DNA of 14,606 bases from NCBI GenBank assembly GCA_009993495.1, contig JAACTI010000009.1:1-14606 (forward strand), read 5' to 3'. Of the stretch, positions 7,783 to 14,529 are shown piece by piece. Source of the DNA: Deltaproteobacteria bacterium (GTDB lineage: Bacteria > Desulfobacterota > Desulfuromonadia > Desulfuromonadales > Geopsychrobacteraceae). A model generated the notes under the pieces. It had not been told where the DNA came from, searched no databases, and was given only the letters and a program-made list of their open reading frames with translations. How positions within the stretch are numbered: position 1 is the stretch's first letter; every line of letters begins with the position of its first letter. Made by a program: the position numbers and the translations under genes.

Positions 7783-9957
7783 ATGACTGCCGACCTGACT
7801 CTGGATTCGCTTCTTCATCGCATTCGCCAGGATAATCCGGCCTTTGACGATGGATCTCTGCGCCGCGCTTACGCTTTTTGTCGCCGGGTTTATCGCCGGG
7901 ATGCAGCGGATTCTGCCGACGCACATTTGTATCATCTGCTCGAAATTCTTGAAATTCTGGTGCACCTCAAGGTTGACGAATCGACCCTGGTTCTCGGGTT
8001 ACTGCACGACATTCCGGTTGTTTCAGCAGCGGCCATGTCCGAGCTGAAAACCGAATTTGGGGCCGATCTCTTCCAGCTGGTGACGGTTGGTCATCGCGTG
8101 CGCCAAATCCCTTACCGTAAAAGTAATCAACAGCAGGTTGAAAATTTTCGTAAAATGTTCATGACCATGGCGCGCGATCTGCGCGTGGTATTGGTGAGTT
8201 TGGCTGATCGTGTGTGTACCATGCGTTCCCTTGACCATGAACCGCCCGAAAGGCAGCGCTACTTTTCGCGCGAAACCCTTGAAATTTACGCCCCCCTGGC
8301 CAATCGTCTGGGGATCAGTGCCCTTAAAGGCGAGCTTGAAGATCTGGCGCTGCGTTTTCTTGAGCCTGAACGTTACGAAGAACTCGTCAGCCAGATTTCG
8401 CGTCAGAAGGAGGAGCGCGATACCTATGTGGCCGGCGTTAAGGCGCAGATCCGTCAGCTTCTCGAAAAAAATGCGGTTGAAGGTGTTGTCAGCGGGCGCT
8501 CCAAGCATCTCTACTCGGTGTATAAAAAAATGGAACGCACCGGGGTTGATCTTGAAGAGATTTATGATTTGACCGCTTTTCGCATTCTGGTGACGTCGAT
8601 TGCCGATTGTTATGCGGTGCTCGGCTTGATTCATGCCACCTGGAAGCCGATTCCCGGCCGATTCAAAGATTATATCGCCATGCCTAAGTCGAATATGTAC
8701 CAATCTCTGCACACCACAGTGATTGGACCCTTTGGTGAGCGGATTGAGGTGCAGATTCGCACCCATGCTATGCACCGGGTTGCTGAAGAGGGTGTGGCCG
8801 CGCACTGGAAATACAAAGAAAGCGGGGTGGCTGAAGCCAGTGGCGCCGATGATCAACGCTTTCGCTGGCTGCGCCAATTAATGGATTGGCAGCAGGATTT
8901 CAGCCTCTCCCAGGAGGTTTCTTCGTCGGGGTTGGTCGATCTTTTCCCCGAGGAAGTTTATGTGTTTACCCCCGGCGGCGATGTTAAGGAAATGCCCAAG
9001 GGGGCCACGCCGGTCGATTTTGCCTATGCCATTCATACCGATCTGGGTAGTCAGTGTGTTGGCGCCCGAATCAACGGCAAACACCGGCCATTGCGTACGC
9101 CCTTGCAGAACGGCGATATTGTCGAAATTCAGGTCCAGGCTAATCATCATCCGAGTAAAGATTGGCTCAGTTTTGTTAAAACCTCCAAGGCGCGTAATCG
9201 TATCCGTCAGCATGTCAAAGCGGAACAGCGCGAAAAAAGTCTCGAATTTGGTCGTGAACTCCTCGAAAAGGAGTTGCGCAAGTACCAATACAGTTTGAAG
9301 CGTGCTCAGGCCCTGGAGAGTTTCAAGGCTGGAATTGAAGAGCTCGGCTTCAAGGAATTTGATGATGTCCTCGCCGCCGTCGGTTATGGCAAATTGACGG
9401 CGGGGCAACTGATGGGGCACATTTTGCCGAGAGAAGAGCTGCGCGCCGCGACCCCCCCGGCTAAAAAAAGTGCCCTGAGCCGGGTTTTGGGAAAAATTGG
9501 TGGGCGCAAACATTCTTCCAGCGCGGTACGCATTGCCGGAATCGATGACGTGATGGTGCGTTTTGCCCAGTGTTGCAATCCCCTGCCGGGTGAAGAGGTG
9601 GTCGGTTTTATCACCCGCGGCCACGGCCTGTCGATTCATACGGCCGATTGCTCTCAGGTGCAGACCAGTGAAGCCGAGCGCTTGATTGAAGTGGAATGGG
9701 ATCTGGATAAAACCAGCAATCGTTCGGTTAAAATACGCGTCTTTTGCAATAACCAGAAGGGCATGCTGGTGTCACTTTCGGGAGCGATTACCGCTGCCGA
9801 TGCCAATATTCTCAGTGCCAGCGTCAATACCACGCCGCAACAGCAGGGGGTGAGCCAGTTTGAGATTGATGTGCTTAACTTGGAACACCTGAACCGGGTA
9901 ATTCGTGAAATTAAAAAAGTGCGGGGGGTTTATCGGGTCGAGCGGCTGCGGTCTTGA
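7783..9957 (+). CDS. rel: RelA/SpoT-family (p)ppGpp synthetase with degenerate hydrolase domain
   Basis: A 724-residue long RSH protein making the (p)ppGpp alarmone from ATP and GDP/GTP. Domains in order are HD hydrolase (about 25-170), synthetase (about 200-350), TGS (387-448), helical region, conserved-cysteine region (C597-C598) and ACT (650-724). The synthetase is intact: GRSKH at 238-242, YDL with D262, an RFKD loop at 293-296 (RxKD type, as in bifunctional Rel/SpoT rather than the ExDD of RelA), and EVQIRT with E322. The HD domain keeps H75-D76 and D142 (LADR). However, the expected first metal His is Tyr37 (RRVY), and the Glu-Asp pair after HD is Val79-Val80 (HDIPVV), so hydrolysis is predicted to be impaired. 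The ATG at 7783 is preferred over a TTG one codon earlier; neither has a clear ribosome-binding site. It follows rpoZ by 55 nt. Confidence 0.93.
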   Translation: MTADLTLDSLLHRIRQDNPAFDDGSLRRAYAFCRRVYRRDAADSADAHLYHLLEILEILVHLKVDESTLVLGLLHDIPVVSAAAMSELKTEFGADLFQLVTVGHRVRQIPYRKSNQQQVENFRKMFMTMARDLRVVLVSLADRVCTMRSLDHEPPERQRYFSRETLEIYAPLANRLGISALKGELEDLALRFLEPERYEELVSQISRQKEERDTYVAGVKAQIRQLLEKNAVEGVVSGRSKHLYSVYKKMERTGVDLEEIYDLTAFRILVTSIADCYAVLGLIHATWKPIPGRFKDYIAMPKSNMYQSLHTTVIGPFGERIEVQIRTHAMHRVAEEGVAAHWKYKESGVAEASGADDQRFRWLRQLMDWQQDFSLSQEVSSSGLVDLFPEEVYVFTPGGDVKEMPKGATPVDFAYAIHTDLGSQCVGARINGKHRPLRTPLQNGDIVEIQVQANHHPSKDWLSFVKTSKARNRIRQHVKAEQREKSLEFGRELLEKELRKYQYSLKRAQALESFKAGIEELGFKEFDDVLAAVGYGKLTAGQLMGHILPREELRAATPPAKKSALSRVLGKIGGRKHSSSAVRIAGIDDVMVRFAQCCNPLPGEEVVGFITRGHGLSIHTADCSQVQTSEAERLIEVEWDLDKTSNRSVKIRVFCNNQKGMLVSLSGAITAADANILSASVNTTPQQQGVSQFEIDVLNLEHLNRVIREIKKVRGVYRVERLRS

Positions 9958-10047
9958 GGGCCGGCGTTTCGTCCTTTGTCGTTTTTCAGCTTCCCCGTCT
10001 GCTTGCTGAAGAATGACCGTAACTTTTTAGGGGATTCGGGAGGTTTT

Positions 10048-10434
10048 ATGGCGATTGAAGCGGTGGCAACAACGGATGCCCCGGCGGCTATTGGGCCTTA
10101 TTCCCAGGCGGTTCGGGCGGGAAACCTGCTGTTCTGTTCAGGACAGATTCCCTTGCGCCCCGACGGGCTTCTGGTCGAGGGTGGCATTGCCGCGCAGACG
10201 CGCCAGGTGATGGCGAACCTGGAGGCCGTTATCCGGGCGGCGGGTGCCGACTTTTCTCAGGTGGTCAAAACCACGATTTATTTGACCGATATGGCGGAAT
10301 TTTCGCAGGTAAATGAGATTTACGCCGCAAGTTTCAGTGCTGTGCCGCCGGCCCGGGTGACGGTTGAGGTTGCGGCCTTGCCGCGCGGTGCACGGGTAGA
10401 AATTGACGCGATTGTGGCTCTTGATGCCGGCTGA
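10048..10434 (+). CDS. ridA: RidA family enamine/imine deaminase
   Basis: A 128-residue protein of the RidA (YjgF/YER057c/UK114) family. It hydrolyses reactive enamine/imine intermediates such as 2-aminoacrylate formed by PLP enzymes, and usually acts as a cytosolic trimer. The N-terminal AIGPYSQAV, the substrate-binding Arg103 (PPARVTVEV) and Glu118 near the C terminus are all present, which fits an active deaminase. The ATG at 10048 has a GGGAGG ribosome-binding site 4 nt away; upstream in-frame codons add a non-family extension and are rejected. It lies 90 nt after rel, and a terminator follows at once, making it the likely last gene of the operon. Confidence 0.95.
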   Translation: MAIEAVATTDAPAAIGPYSQAVRAGNLLFCSGQIPLRPDGLLVEGGIAAQTRQVMANLEAVIRAAGADFSQVVKTTIYLTDMAEFSQVNEIYAASFSAVPPARVTVEVAALPRGARVEIDAIVALDAG

Positions 10435-10464
10435 TCATGGCTGCACGTGCCATGGTAAGACGAC

Positions 10465-10498
10465 AAAAAGGGATGTCCCGCCGGGGGCATCCCTTTTT
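10465..10498. terminator. Bidirectional terminator between ridA and rpmB
   Basis: AAAAAGGGATGTCCC (10465-10479) pairs with GGGGCATCCCTTTTT (10484-10498) around a tight GCCG loop. A and T runs flank the GC stem on both sides, so it can end both the plus-strand ridA transcript and the minus-strand rpmB transcript. It lies 30 nt after ridA and 24 nt after the rpmB stop. Confidence 0.9.
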
Positions 10499-10521
10499 GC
10501 GCGTAAATTGGGGGGACGGAA

Positions 10522-10713
10522 TCAGACGACCTTTTGAACCTTGCCGGCCCGAATGCAGCGGGTACAGACTTTCATGGAGCGGATGCTGCCCTGCTGAATT
10601 CCCCGCACCTTTTGCAGATTGGGATTCCAGACGGCCCGGGTTTTGTTGTGGGCGTGGCTGACGTTATTTCCGGTAACGGGTTTTTTCCCGCAGATTTCAC
10701 AAATTTTAGCCAT
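10522..10713 (-). CDS. rpmB: Ribosomal protein bL28, zinc-ribbon form
   Basis: A 63-residue large-subunit ribosomal protein. MAKICEICGKKPVTGNNVSH is typical of bL28. Two CXXC pairs (C5/C8 and C50/C53) mark the cysteine-containing, zinc-binding form. AGGAG sits 7 nt before the ATG at 10713 but only 1 nt before an in-frame ATG two codons upstream, so 10713 is the start. It lies downstream of DUF523 on the same strand with a 69-nt gap holding its own promoter-like sequence, and it ends at the shared terminator. Confidence 0.96.
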   Translation of the reverse strand: MAKICEICGKKPVTGNNVSHAHNKTRAVWNPNLQKVRGIQQGSIRSMKVCTRCIRAGKVQKVV

Positions 10714-10744
10714 GGTCATACTCCTCTCGAATCAAGAACGCGAG

Positions 10745-10774
10745 TTAATAGCACATTTAAACGGCAGATGTAAA
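10745..10774 (-). promoter_or_regulatory. Candidate rpmB promoter with overlapping inverted repeat
   Basis: On the minus strand TTTACA (10769-10774) is followed after 18 nt by TATTAA (10745-10750), about 32 nt before the rpmB start. The -35 is embedded in the inverted repeat AGATGTAAACATCT (10766-10779; half sites AGATGT/ACATCT). This could bind a regulator or be a short hairpin after the DUF523 stop. Confidence 0.4.
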
Positions 10775-10782
10775 CATCTATT

Positions 10783-11247
10783 TTAGTAAATCTCTTCTTC
10801 GCTGGTGACAATCACTCCGGCGTTTTGCAGCAACGCGCTGGCAAGACCGGTTCCGGCGACCAGTTCGTGGTTGCGGTAGATCTGACGGCAGCCGCAAGAG
10901 GGGCTGCGTTCTTTCATGATGGCGTTGTTGCAGCCACAAAATCGGGCAATTTCCAGGGTTTCCTGGGCACCATGCAGGAAGGTCGGGCCGACATTCCGGC
11001 CGAATTCATCGTGCAACTGCGCCTGTTGTTGCAGATAGCTGTGTCCGTCACCCTGGGTAAACCAGGCTTTGGGGCGCGGAGTTGGCAGCCCCGCCAACTG
11101 CTCAGGGCAAACCGGAATCGCTTGCAGCTTGTGCGCGGACAAATAATCGACCACCCGCTGGTTTAACTGTGAACCGCCGTCATAGCGGCAGTTGATGCCC
11201 AGCAGACAGGCACTGACCAGAACCGGTTGGGCCGCCGCCCTAGTCAT
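10783..11247 (-). CDS. DUF523 (TudS-like) family protein
   Basis: A 154-residue cytoplasmic protein of the DUF523 family. Family blocks are SACLLG...CRYDG (12-24), CPEQLAGLPTPR (47-58) and KERSPSCGC (112-120). The characterised member TudS is a [4Fe-4S] thiouracil desulfidase that binds its cluster through three cysteines; C14, C47 and C118 sit in the conserved blocks here and are the likely ligands. C20, C104, C106 and C120 are additional. The start overlaps the purN stop by 8 nt and has no clear ribosome-binding site, so translation is probably coupled to purN. The placement after purM-purN fits a nucleobase-related task, but the substrate is unknown. Confidence 0.85.
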   Translation of the reverse strand: MTRAAAQPVLVSACLLGINCRYDGGSQLNQRVVDYLSAHKLQAIPVCPEQLAGLPTPRPKAWFTQGDGHSYLQQQAQLHDEFGRNVGPTFLHGAQETLEIARFCGCNNAIMKERSPSCGCRQIYRNHELVAGTGLASALLQNAGVIVTSEEEIY

Positions 11248-11920
11248 TTTGAAGGGGTGGATTGTGCAAGGCCACCGGTGTCGGGGGGAAGGCCGGGACT
11301 GATCGTACCCTGCGCCCTTCGATTTTCAAACGTCCTGCGGCCAGGAGCTGGATGGCGCGTGGATAAATTTTGTGCTCTTCGACCAGAATCCGGGCAGCGA
11401 GGTCATCGGCTGAATCATCATCGTACACGGGAACGACTGCCTGCATGATAATGGGGCCGGTATCGACCCCGCTATCCACCAGATGTACGGTACAGCCGGA
11501 AAATTTCGCACCGTAATCCAGCGCCTTCTGCTGGACATGCAAGCCCGGAAAGGCGGGCAAGAGGGCGGGATGGATATTGATGATGCGCTGCGGGAACGCG
11601 TGTAGAAAGGTGTCGCCGATCAGGCGCATGAAGCCCGCCAGCACCACCAGCTCAACCTTGGATTCCTGGAGTTTGGCAACGACGGCGCGTTCAAAGTCGT
11701 CGCGTTGCTCAAACTGCCGATGGTCAATACAGCAATGGGAAATTCCGGCCTGGGCCGCCCGTTGCAGGGCAAAGGCCTCGGGATTGTTGCTGATGACCAG
11801 GGCAATATTCGCCTGCAGGGAACTGTCGTTACAGCGGTCGATAATCGCTTGCAGGTTTGAGCCGCTGCCCGAGGCAAGAATGCCGAGCTGTAATTTAAGG
11901 CTTGGGGTTGCCGAATTCAT
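11240..11920 (-). CDS. purN: Phosphoribosylglycinamide formyltransferase (GART)
   Basis: The third step of de novo purine synthesis: transfers a formyl group from 10-formyltetrahydrofolate to GAR. The 226-residue protein begins with the LGILASGSGSNLQAI phosphate-binding region (12-26). It has the catalytic set Asn115, His117 (NIHPALLPAFPG) and Asp153 (DSGVDTGPI). The C-terminal 20 or so residues are Pro-rich and slightly longer than the minimal family. It starts 13 nt after purM, with little ribosome-binding sequence, consistent with coupled translation in a purM-purN-DUF523 operon. The ATG at 11920 fits the family N terminus. Confidence 0.97.
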   Translation of the reverse strand: MNSATPSLKLQLGILASGSGSNLQAIIDRCNDSSLQANIALVISNNPEAFALQRAAQAGISHCCIDHRQFEQRDDFERAVVAKLQESKVELVVLAGFMRLIGDTFLHAFPQRIINIHPALLPAFPGLHVQQKALDYGAKFSGCTVHLVDSGVDTGPIIMQAVVPVYDDDSADDLAARILVEEHKIYPRAIQLLAAGRLKIEGRRVRSVPAFPPTPVALHNPPLQND

Positions 11921-11933
11921 ATTTCGTCTGCAT

Positions 11934-12983
11934 CTATGCCAGTATCACCTGGGCTTGATCATCTTTGCACGCCGCGATCTCACCCATGCGGCAGGCTTGC
12001 TCTCCCAAGCCATTGAGGCGAATCAGGATGTCCTCAACCTGGTTGTCGGGCACCACCAGCACCATGCCAATGCCGCAGTTAAAGGTGCGGTGCAGTTCTT
12101 CCTGCTCCAGATTTCCACCTTCTTTCAATAGCTCAAAAATTGCCGGTATTGTCCAGCTTTGAGTGTCGAGCACCGCCTTGCAATGCTGGGGCAGAATGCG
12201 TGGAATATTTTCAAGCAGGCCGCCGCCGGTAATATGCGCCATGCCCTTGAGGGTAAAGTCGCGCAGCAGGTTGAGGATACTTTTGACGTAAATGCGGGTC
12301 GGCGTGAGCAGCAGCTCGCCCAGGGTTTGATCGAAGCCTGCGGGTTGACTGGTGAAATTCAGGGCCATTTTTTCAAAAAGAATTTTGCGCGCCAGAGAAT
12401 AGCCGTTGCTGTGCAGACCGCTGGAGGCGATGCCGATCACTTTGTCGCCGGTATTGATCGACGAGCCATCAATCAGCTGGTCACGGTCCACCACGCCAAC
12501 GGTGAAGCCGGCCAGGTCATATTCGTTATCAGCGTACATCCCCGGCATTTCAGCGGTTTCACCACCGAGGAGGGCGCAGCCCGCCTGCTGACAGCCGGCA
12601 GAAATGCCCTGCATGATCTCTACCGCCTTGTGGGGCTCGAGTTTGCCGGTGGCCAGATAATCGAGAAAGAAAAGGGGTTCGGCCCCCTGGACAATAATAT
12701 CATTGACGCACATGGCCACCAGGTCGATGCCGATGCTGTCGTGGCGATCAAGGGCAAAGGCCAGCTTGAGTTTGGTGCCGACACCGTCGGTCGAGGCGAC
12801 CAGCGTGGGGTTGGCGTATTTGCTGCCATTGAGCGCAAATAATCCTCCAAAGCCACCGATGTCGGACAGAACCCCGGAGCGATGAGTGGCTTTGACCAGG
12901 GGTTTGATCATCTGGACAAACTGATTGCCGGCGGCGATATCGACCCCGGCGTCTTTATAGGTCATTTTTTGATTGTCACTCAC
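11934..12983 (-). CDS. purM: Phosphoribosylformylglycinamidine cyclo-ligase (AIR synthetase)
   Basis: The fifth step of de novo purine synthesis: ATP-dependent closure of FGAM to AIR. The 349-residue length matches the family. Motifs include YKDAGVDI (9-16), GGFGGLF (43-49), DGVGTK (66-71), CVND (92-95) and GGETAEMPG (140-148). The start chosen is the GTG at 12983, because AAGGAG lies 9 nt upstream of it. The first ATG, six codons later, is too far from that site. The gene heads a minus-strand operon with purN and DUF523, and its promoter lies back-to-back with that of rimI. Confidence 0.96.
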   Translation of the reverse strand: MSDNQKMTYKDAGVDIAAGNQFVQMIKPLVKATHRSGVLSDIGGFGGLFALNGSKYANPTLVASTDGVGTKLKLAFALDRHDSIGIDLVAMCVNDIIVQGAEPLFFLDYLATGKLEPHKAVEIMQGISAGCQQAGCALLGGETAEMPGMYADNEYDLAGFTVGVVDRDQLIDGSSINTGDKVIGIASSGLHSNGYSLARKILFEKMALNFTSQPAGFDQTLGELLLTPTRIYVKSILNLLRDFTLKGMAHITGGGLLENIPRILPQHCKAVLDTQSWTIPAIFELLKEGGNLEQEELHRTFNCGIGMVLVVPDNQVEDILIRLNGLGEQACRMGEIAACKDDQAQVILA

Positions 12984-12992
12984 GCTTAAAAG

Positions 12993-13004
12993 CTCCTTGA
13001 GGAG
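12993..13004 (-). promoter_or_regulatory. purM ribosome-binding site within a short inverted repeat
   Basis: On the mRNA strand CTCCTCAAGGAG places the AAGGAG site in a 4-bp hairpin (CTCC/GGAG). It is small and may have little effect, but it fixes the GTG start of purM. Confidence 0.35.
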
Positions 13005-13021
13005 GTTTGAAAAGGTCGATC

Positions 13022-13050
13022 ATTTAAGCACCGCCGCCATGGATTGTCAA
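13022..13050 (-). promoter_or_regulatory. Candidate sigma70 promoter of purM-purN-DUF523
   Basis: On the minus strand a perfect TTGACA (13045-13050), a 17-nt spacer and TTAAAT (13022-13027, four of six) lie about 40 nt before the GTG start. No PurR-type palindrome or purine riboswitch was recognised in the short leader. Confidence 0.5.
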
Positions 13051-13101
13051 TAATGCCTCGCGTGCGCTCCCGGACAAACCCATCCTTGCAACTTAATCAA
13101 C

Positions 13102-13130
13102 TTTACAGCTTCGAGGCAAAACATTAACAT
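13102..13130 (+). promoter_or_regulatory. Candidate promoter of rimI-pyrK-pyrD
   Basis: TTTACA (13102-13107), a 17-nt spacer and TAACAT (13125-13130, four of six) lie about 75 nt before the likely rimI start and back-to-back with the purM promoter. Confidence 0.4.
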
Positions 13131-13207
13131 AGCACCCGATTGACGCGGGGCGCGAGATTACAGGTCCTGCCGCCACGGATTCTGGTCGGTTGGTTAGGTG
13201 TTTTAAA

Positions 13208-13681
13208 TTGCAGAATTTTCTTTTACGCACCGCTCAAAAATCTGATTTGCCGGTGCTCCTGGAGCTGGAGCGCACCGCCTATCCTCATCCCTGGACGGAA
13301 GAGCACTTCATCCAGGAGTTTGATAATCCCTGTGCCCACCTGGAACTGCTGCTTTTTGATGTGCAATTGGCCGGGTCTCTCTGCTTCTGGATCCTCTGCG
13401 ATGAACTGCACATTTTGAATATTGCGACCTCTCCTGCGCTGCGGCGACAAGGCGTGGCTGCCGCGCTGCTGCGTCATGCTTTTACTCTGGCACGCCGCCA
13501 CGGTGCCACGCGGGCCCTGCTCGAAGTCCGGTGCTCCAATGCGGCCGCCATTGCCTTGTATCGCAGGTTTGGTTTTATGGATGATGCCATTCGGCGGCGC
13601 TATTATCCGGATGGTGAAGATGCGCTACTCATGAGTTGTCGCCTGGATCAGCCTGGTGGCGAGGAGATTGATGGTCGATGA
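13208..13681 (+). CDS. rimI: Ribosomal protein uS18 alanine N-acetyltransferase-like (GNAT)
   Basis: A GNAT-fold acetyltransferase of the RimI family, which acetylates the N terminus of ribosomal protein S18 from acetyl-CoA. With the TTG at 13208 the protein has 157 residues, near the family length. The acetyl-CoA loop is RRQGVA (79-84). LEVRCSNAAAIALY includes Asn111 and Tyr118 (the likely general acid), followed by FGF and RRRYYPDGEDALLM, a RimI hallmark. No ATG is available. AGGTG 7 nt before the TTG at 13208 favours it over another TTG at 13190. The stop overlaps the next gene as ATGA. Substrate specificity within RimI-like GNATs is inferred. Confidence 0.88.
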   Translation: MQNFLLRTAQKSDLPVLLELERTAYPHPWTEEHFIQEFDNPCAHLELLLFDVQLAGSLCFWILCDELHILNIATSPALRRQGVAAALLRHAFTLARRHGATRALLEVRCSNAAAIALYRRFGFMDDAIRRRYYPDGEDALLMSCRLDQPGGEEIDGR

Positions 13682-14529
13682 AAAACCTGCAAACGATTGT
13701 TTTGTCCAATGAGGAAATCTCTCCCGGTTACTACCGGATGCGGATTCTGGCCCCCGGCTATCAGCAGCTGGCGCACCCCGGTCAGTTTGTGATGTTCCGC
13801 GTGCGGCGCTCGCTGCCGCCCCTGCTGCGTCGCCCTTTTGGTATCTTTCAAATTGGTTTTCTGCCGCCCGATTGTGAAGGAATGCCGGAAAAAGAATTTG
13901 TCGAACTCATTTACAAGGTGGTGGGTGCCGGCACCGAGGTGATGCGCGAACTCCATCATGGCGACCGGATCGAACTCCTCGGGCCCCTGGGACGCGGTTT
14001 TGAAATCAGTGATCCGGCGGGCGACAAAATCCTTGTTGGTGGCGGCATTGGTCTGGTGCCCCTGTATATGCTGGCCGATTCTCTGCCCGACCGTTCCCGA
14101 ACCCGCCTGCTGATTGGTGGCCGCAGCCGCGCCGATATTATCACCGTGACCGAGTTTGAGCGCCTGGGCGTTGCCACCCATGTGACGACGGAAGATGGGA
14201 GCCTGGGGGAATCAGGGTTGATCACGCGCATTTTGGAACGCAAGTTGAGTAAATATCCAAAGGCTCAGGTCTATGCCTGCGGCCCCATGCCCATGTTGCG
14301 CGCGGTCGAGGCCATTTGCGCCGCCCGCGAGGTGCCTTTACAGCTGTCCCTCGAAGCCTTGATGGCGTGTGGAGTCGGCGCCTGTCTGGGCTGTGTGGTC
14401 AAGGGGCGTGACCATTCCGAAGCCAACCCTCAGTATTTGTGCTCCTGTCGTCAGGGGCCGGTGTTTCACAGTCATGAGCTGGATTGGGAACGCCTGCACG
14501 CGTCAGTTGAAGGGAAGGAACAAGCATGA
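13678..14529 (+). CDS. pyrK: Dihydroorotate dehydrogenase B, electron transfer subunit
   Basis: The FAD and [2Fe-2S] subunit that carries electrons from dihydroorotate oxidation in PyrD to NAD+ (pyrimidine synthesis), in a PyrD2-PyrK2 complex. The 283-residue protein has the FAD-binding RPFGIF (52-57) and VVGAGTEVM. It also has the nucleotide-binding GGGIGLVPLY near 121 and YACGPMPML. The iron-sulfur cysteines are C231, C236, C239 and, in CSCRQGPVF, C257 (with C255 close by). The start overlaps rimI by 4 nt with GAGGAG 11 nt upstream, and pyrD overlaps its stop by 4 nt, so the three are co-translated. Confidence 0.95.
   Translation: MKNLQTIVLSNEEISPGYYRMRILAPGYQQLAHPGQFVMFRVRRSLPPLLRRPFGIFQIGFLPPDCEGMPEKEFVELIYKVVGAGTEVMRELHHGDRIELLGPLGRGFEISDPAGDKILVGGGIGLVPLYMLADSLPDRSRTRLLIGGRSRADIITVTEFERLGVATHVTTEDGSLGESGLITRILERKLSKYPKAQVYACGPMPMLRAVEAICAAREVPLQLSLEALMACGVGACLGCVVKGRDHSEANPQYLCSCRQGPVFHSHELDWERLHASVEGKEQA

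Noticed and set aside
8023..9639. Two long minus-strand open frames (284 and 253 codons) opposite rel
   Set aside because: They are antisense shadows of a clearly coding gene, have no ribosome-binding site or family motif, and come from its codon bias.
9985..10010. TTCAGC/GCTGAA inverted repeat between rel and ridA as a terminator
   Set aside because: Only 6 bp with a 14-nt loop and no T tract; it is too weak to call.
10437..10661. Plus-strand open frame after ridA
   Set aside because: It runs through the bidirectional terminator and opposite rpmB, so it is not a gene.
13648..14181. Minus-strand open frame of 177 codons opposite rimI/pyrK
   Set aside because: It is antisense to motif-verified pyrK and has no recognisable protein features.
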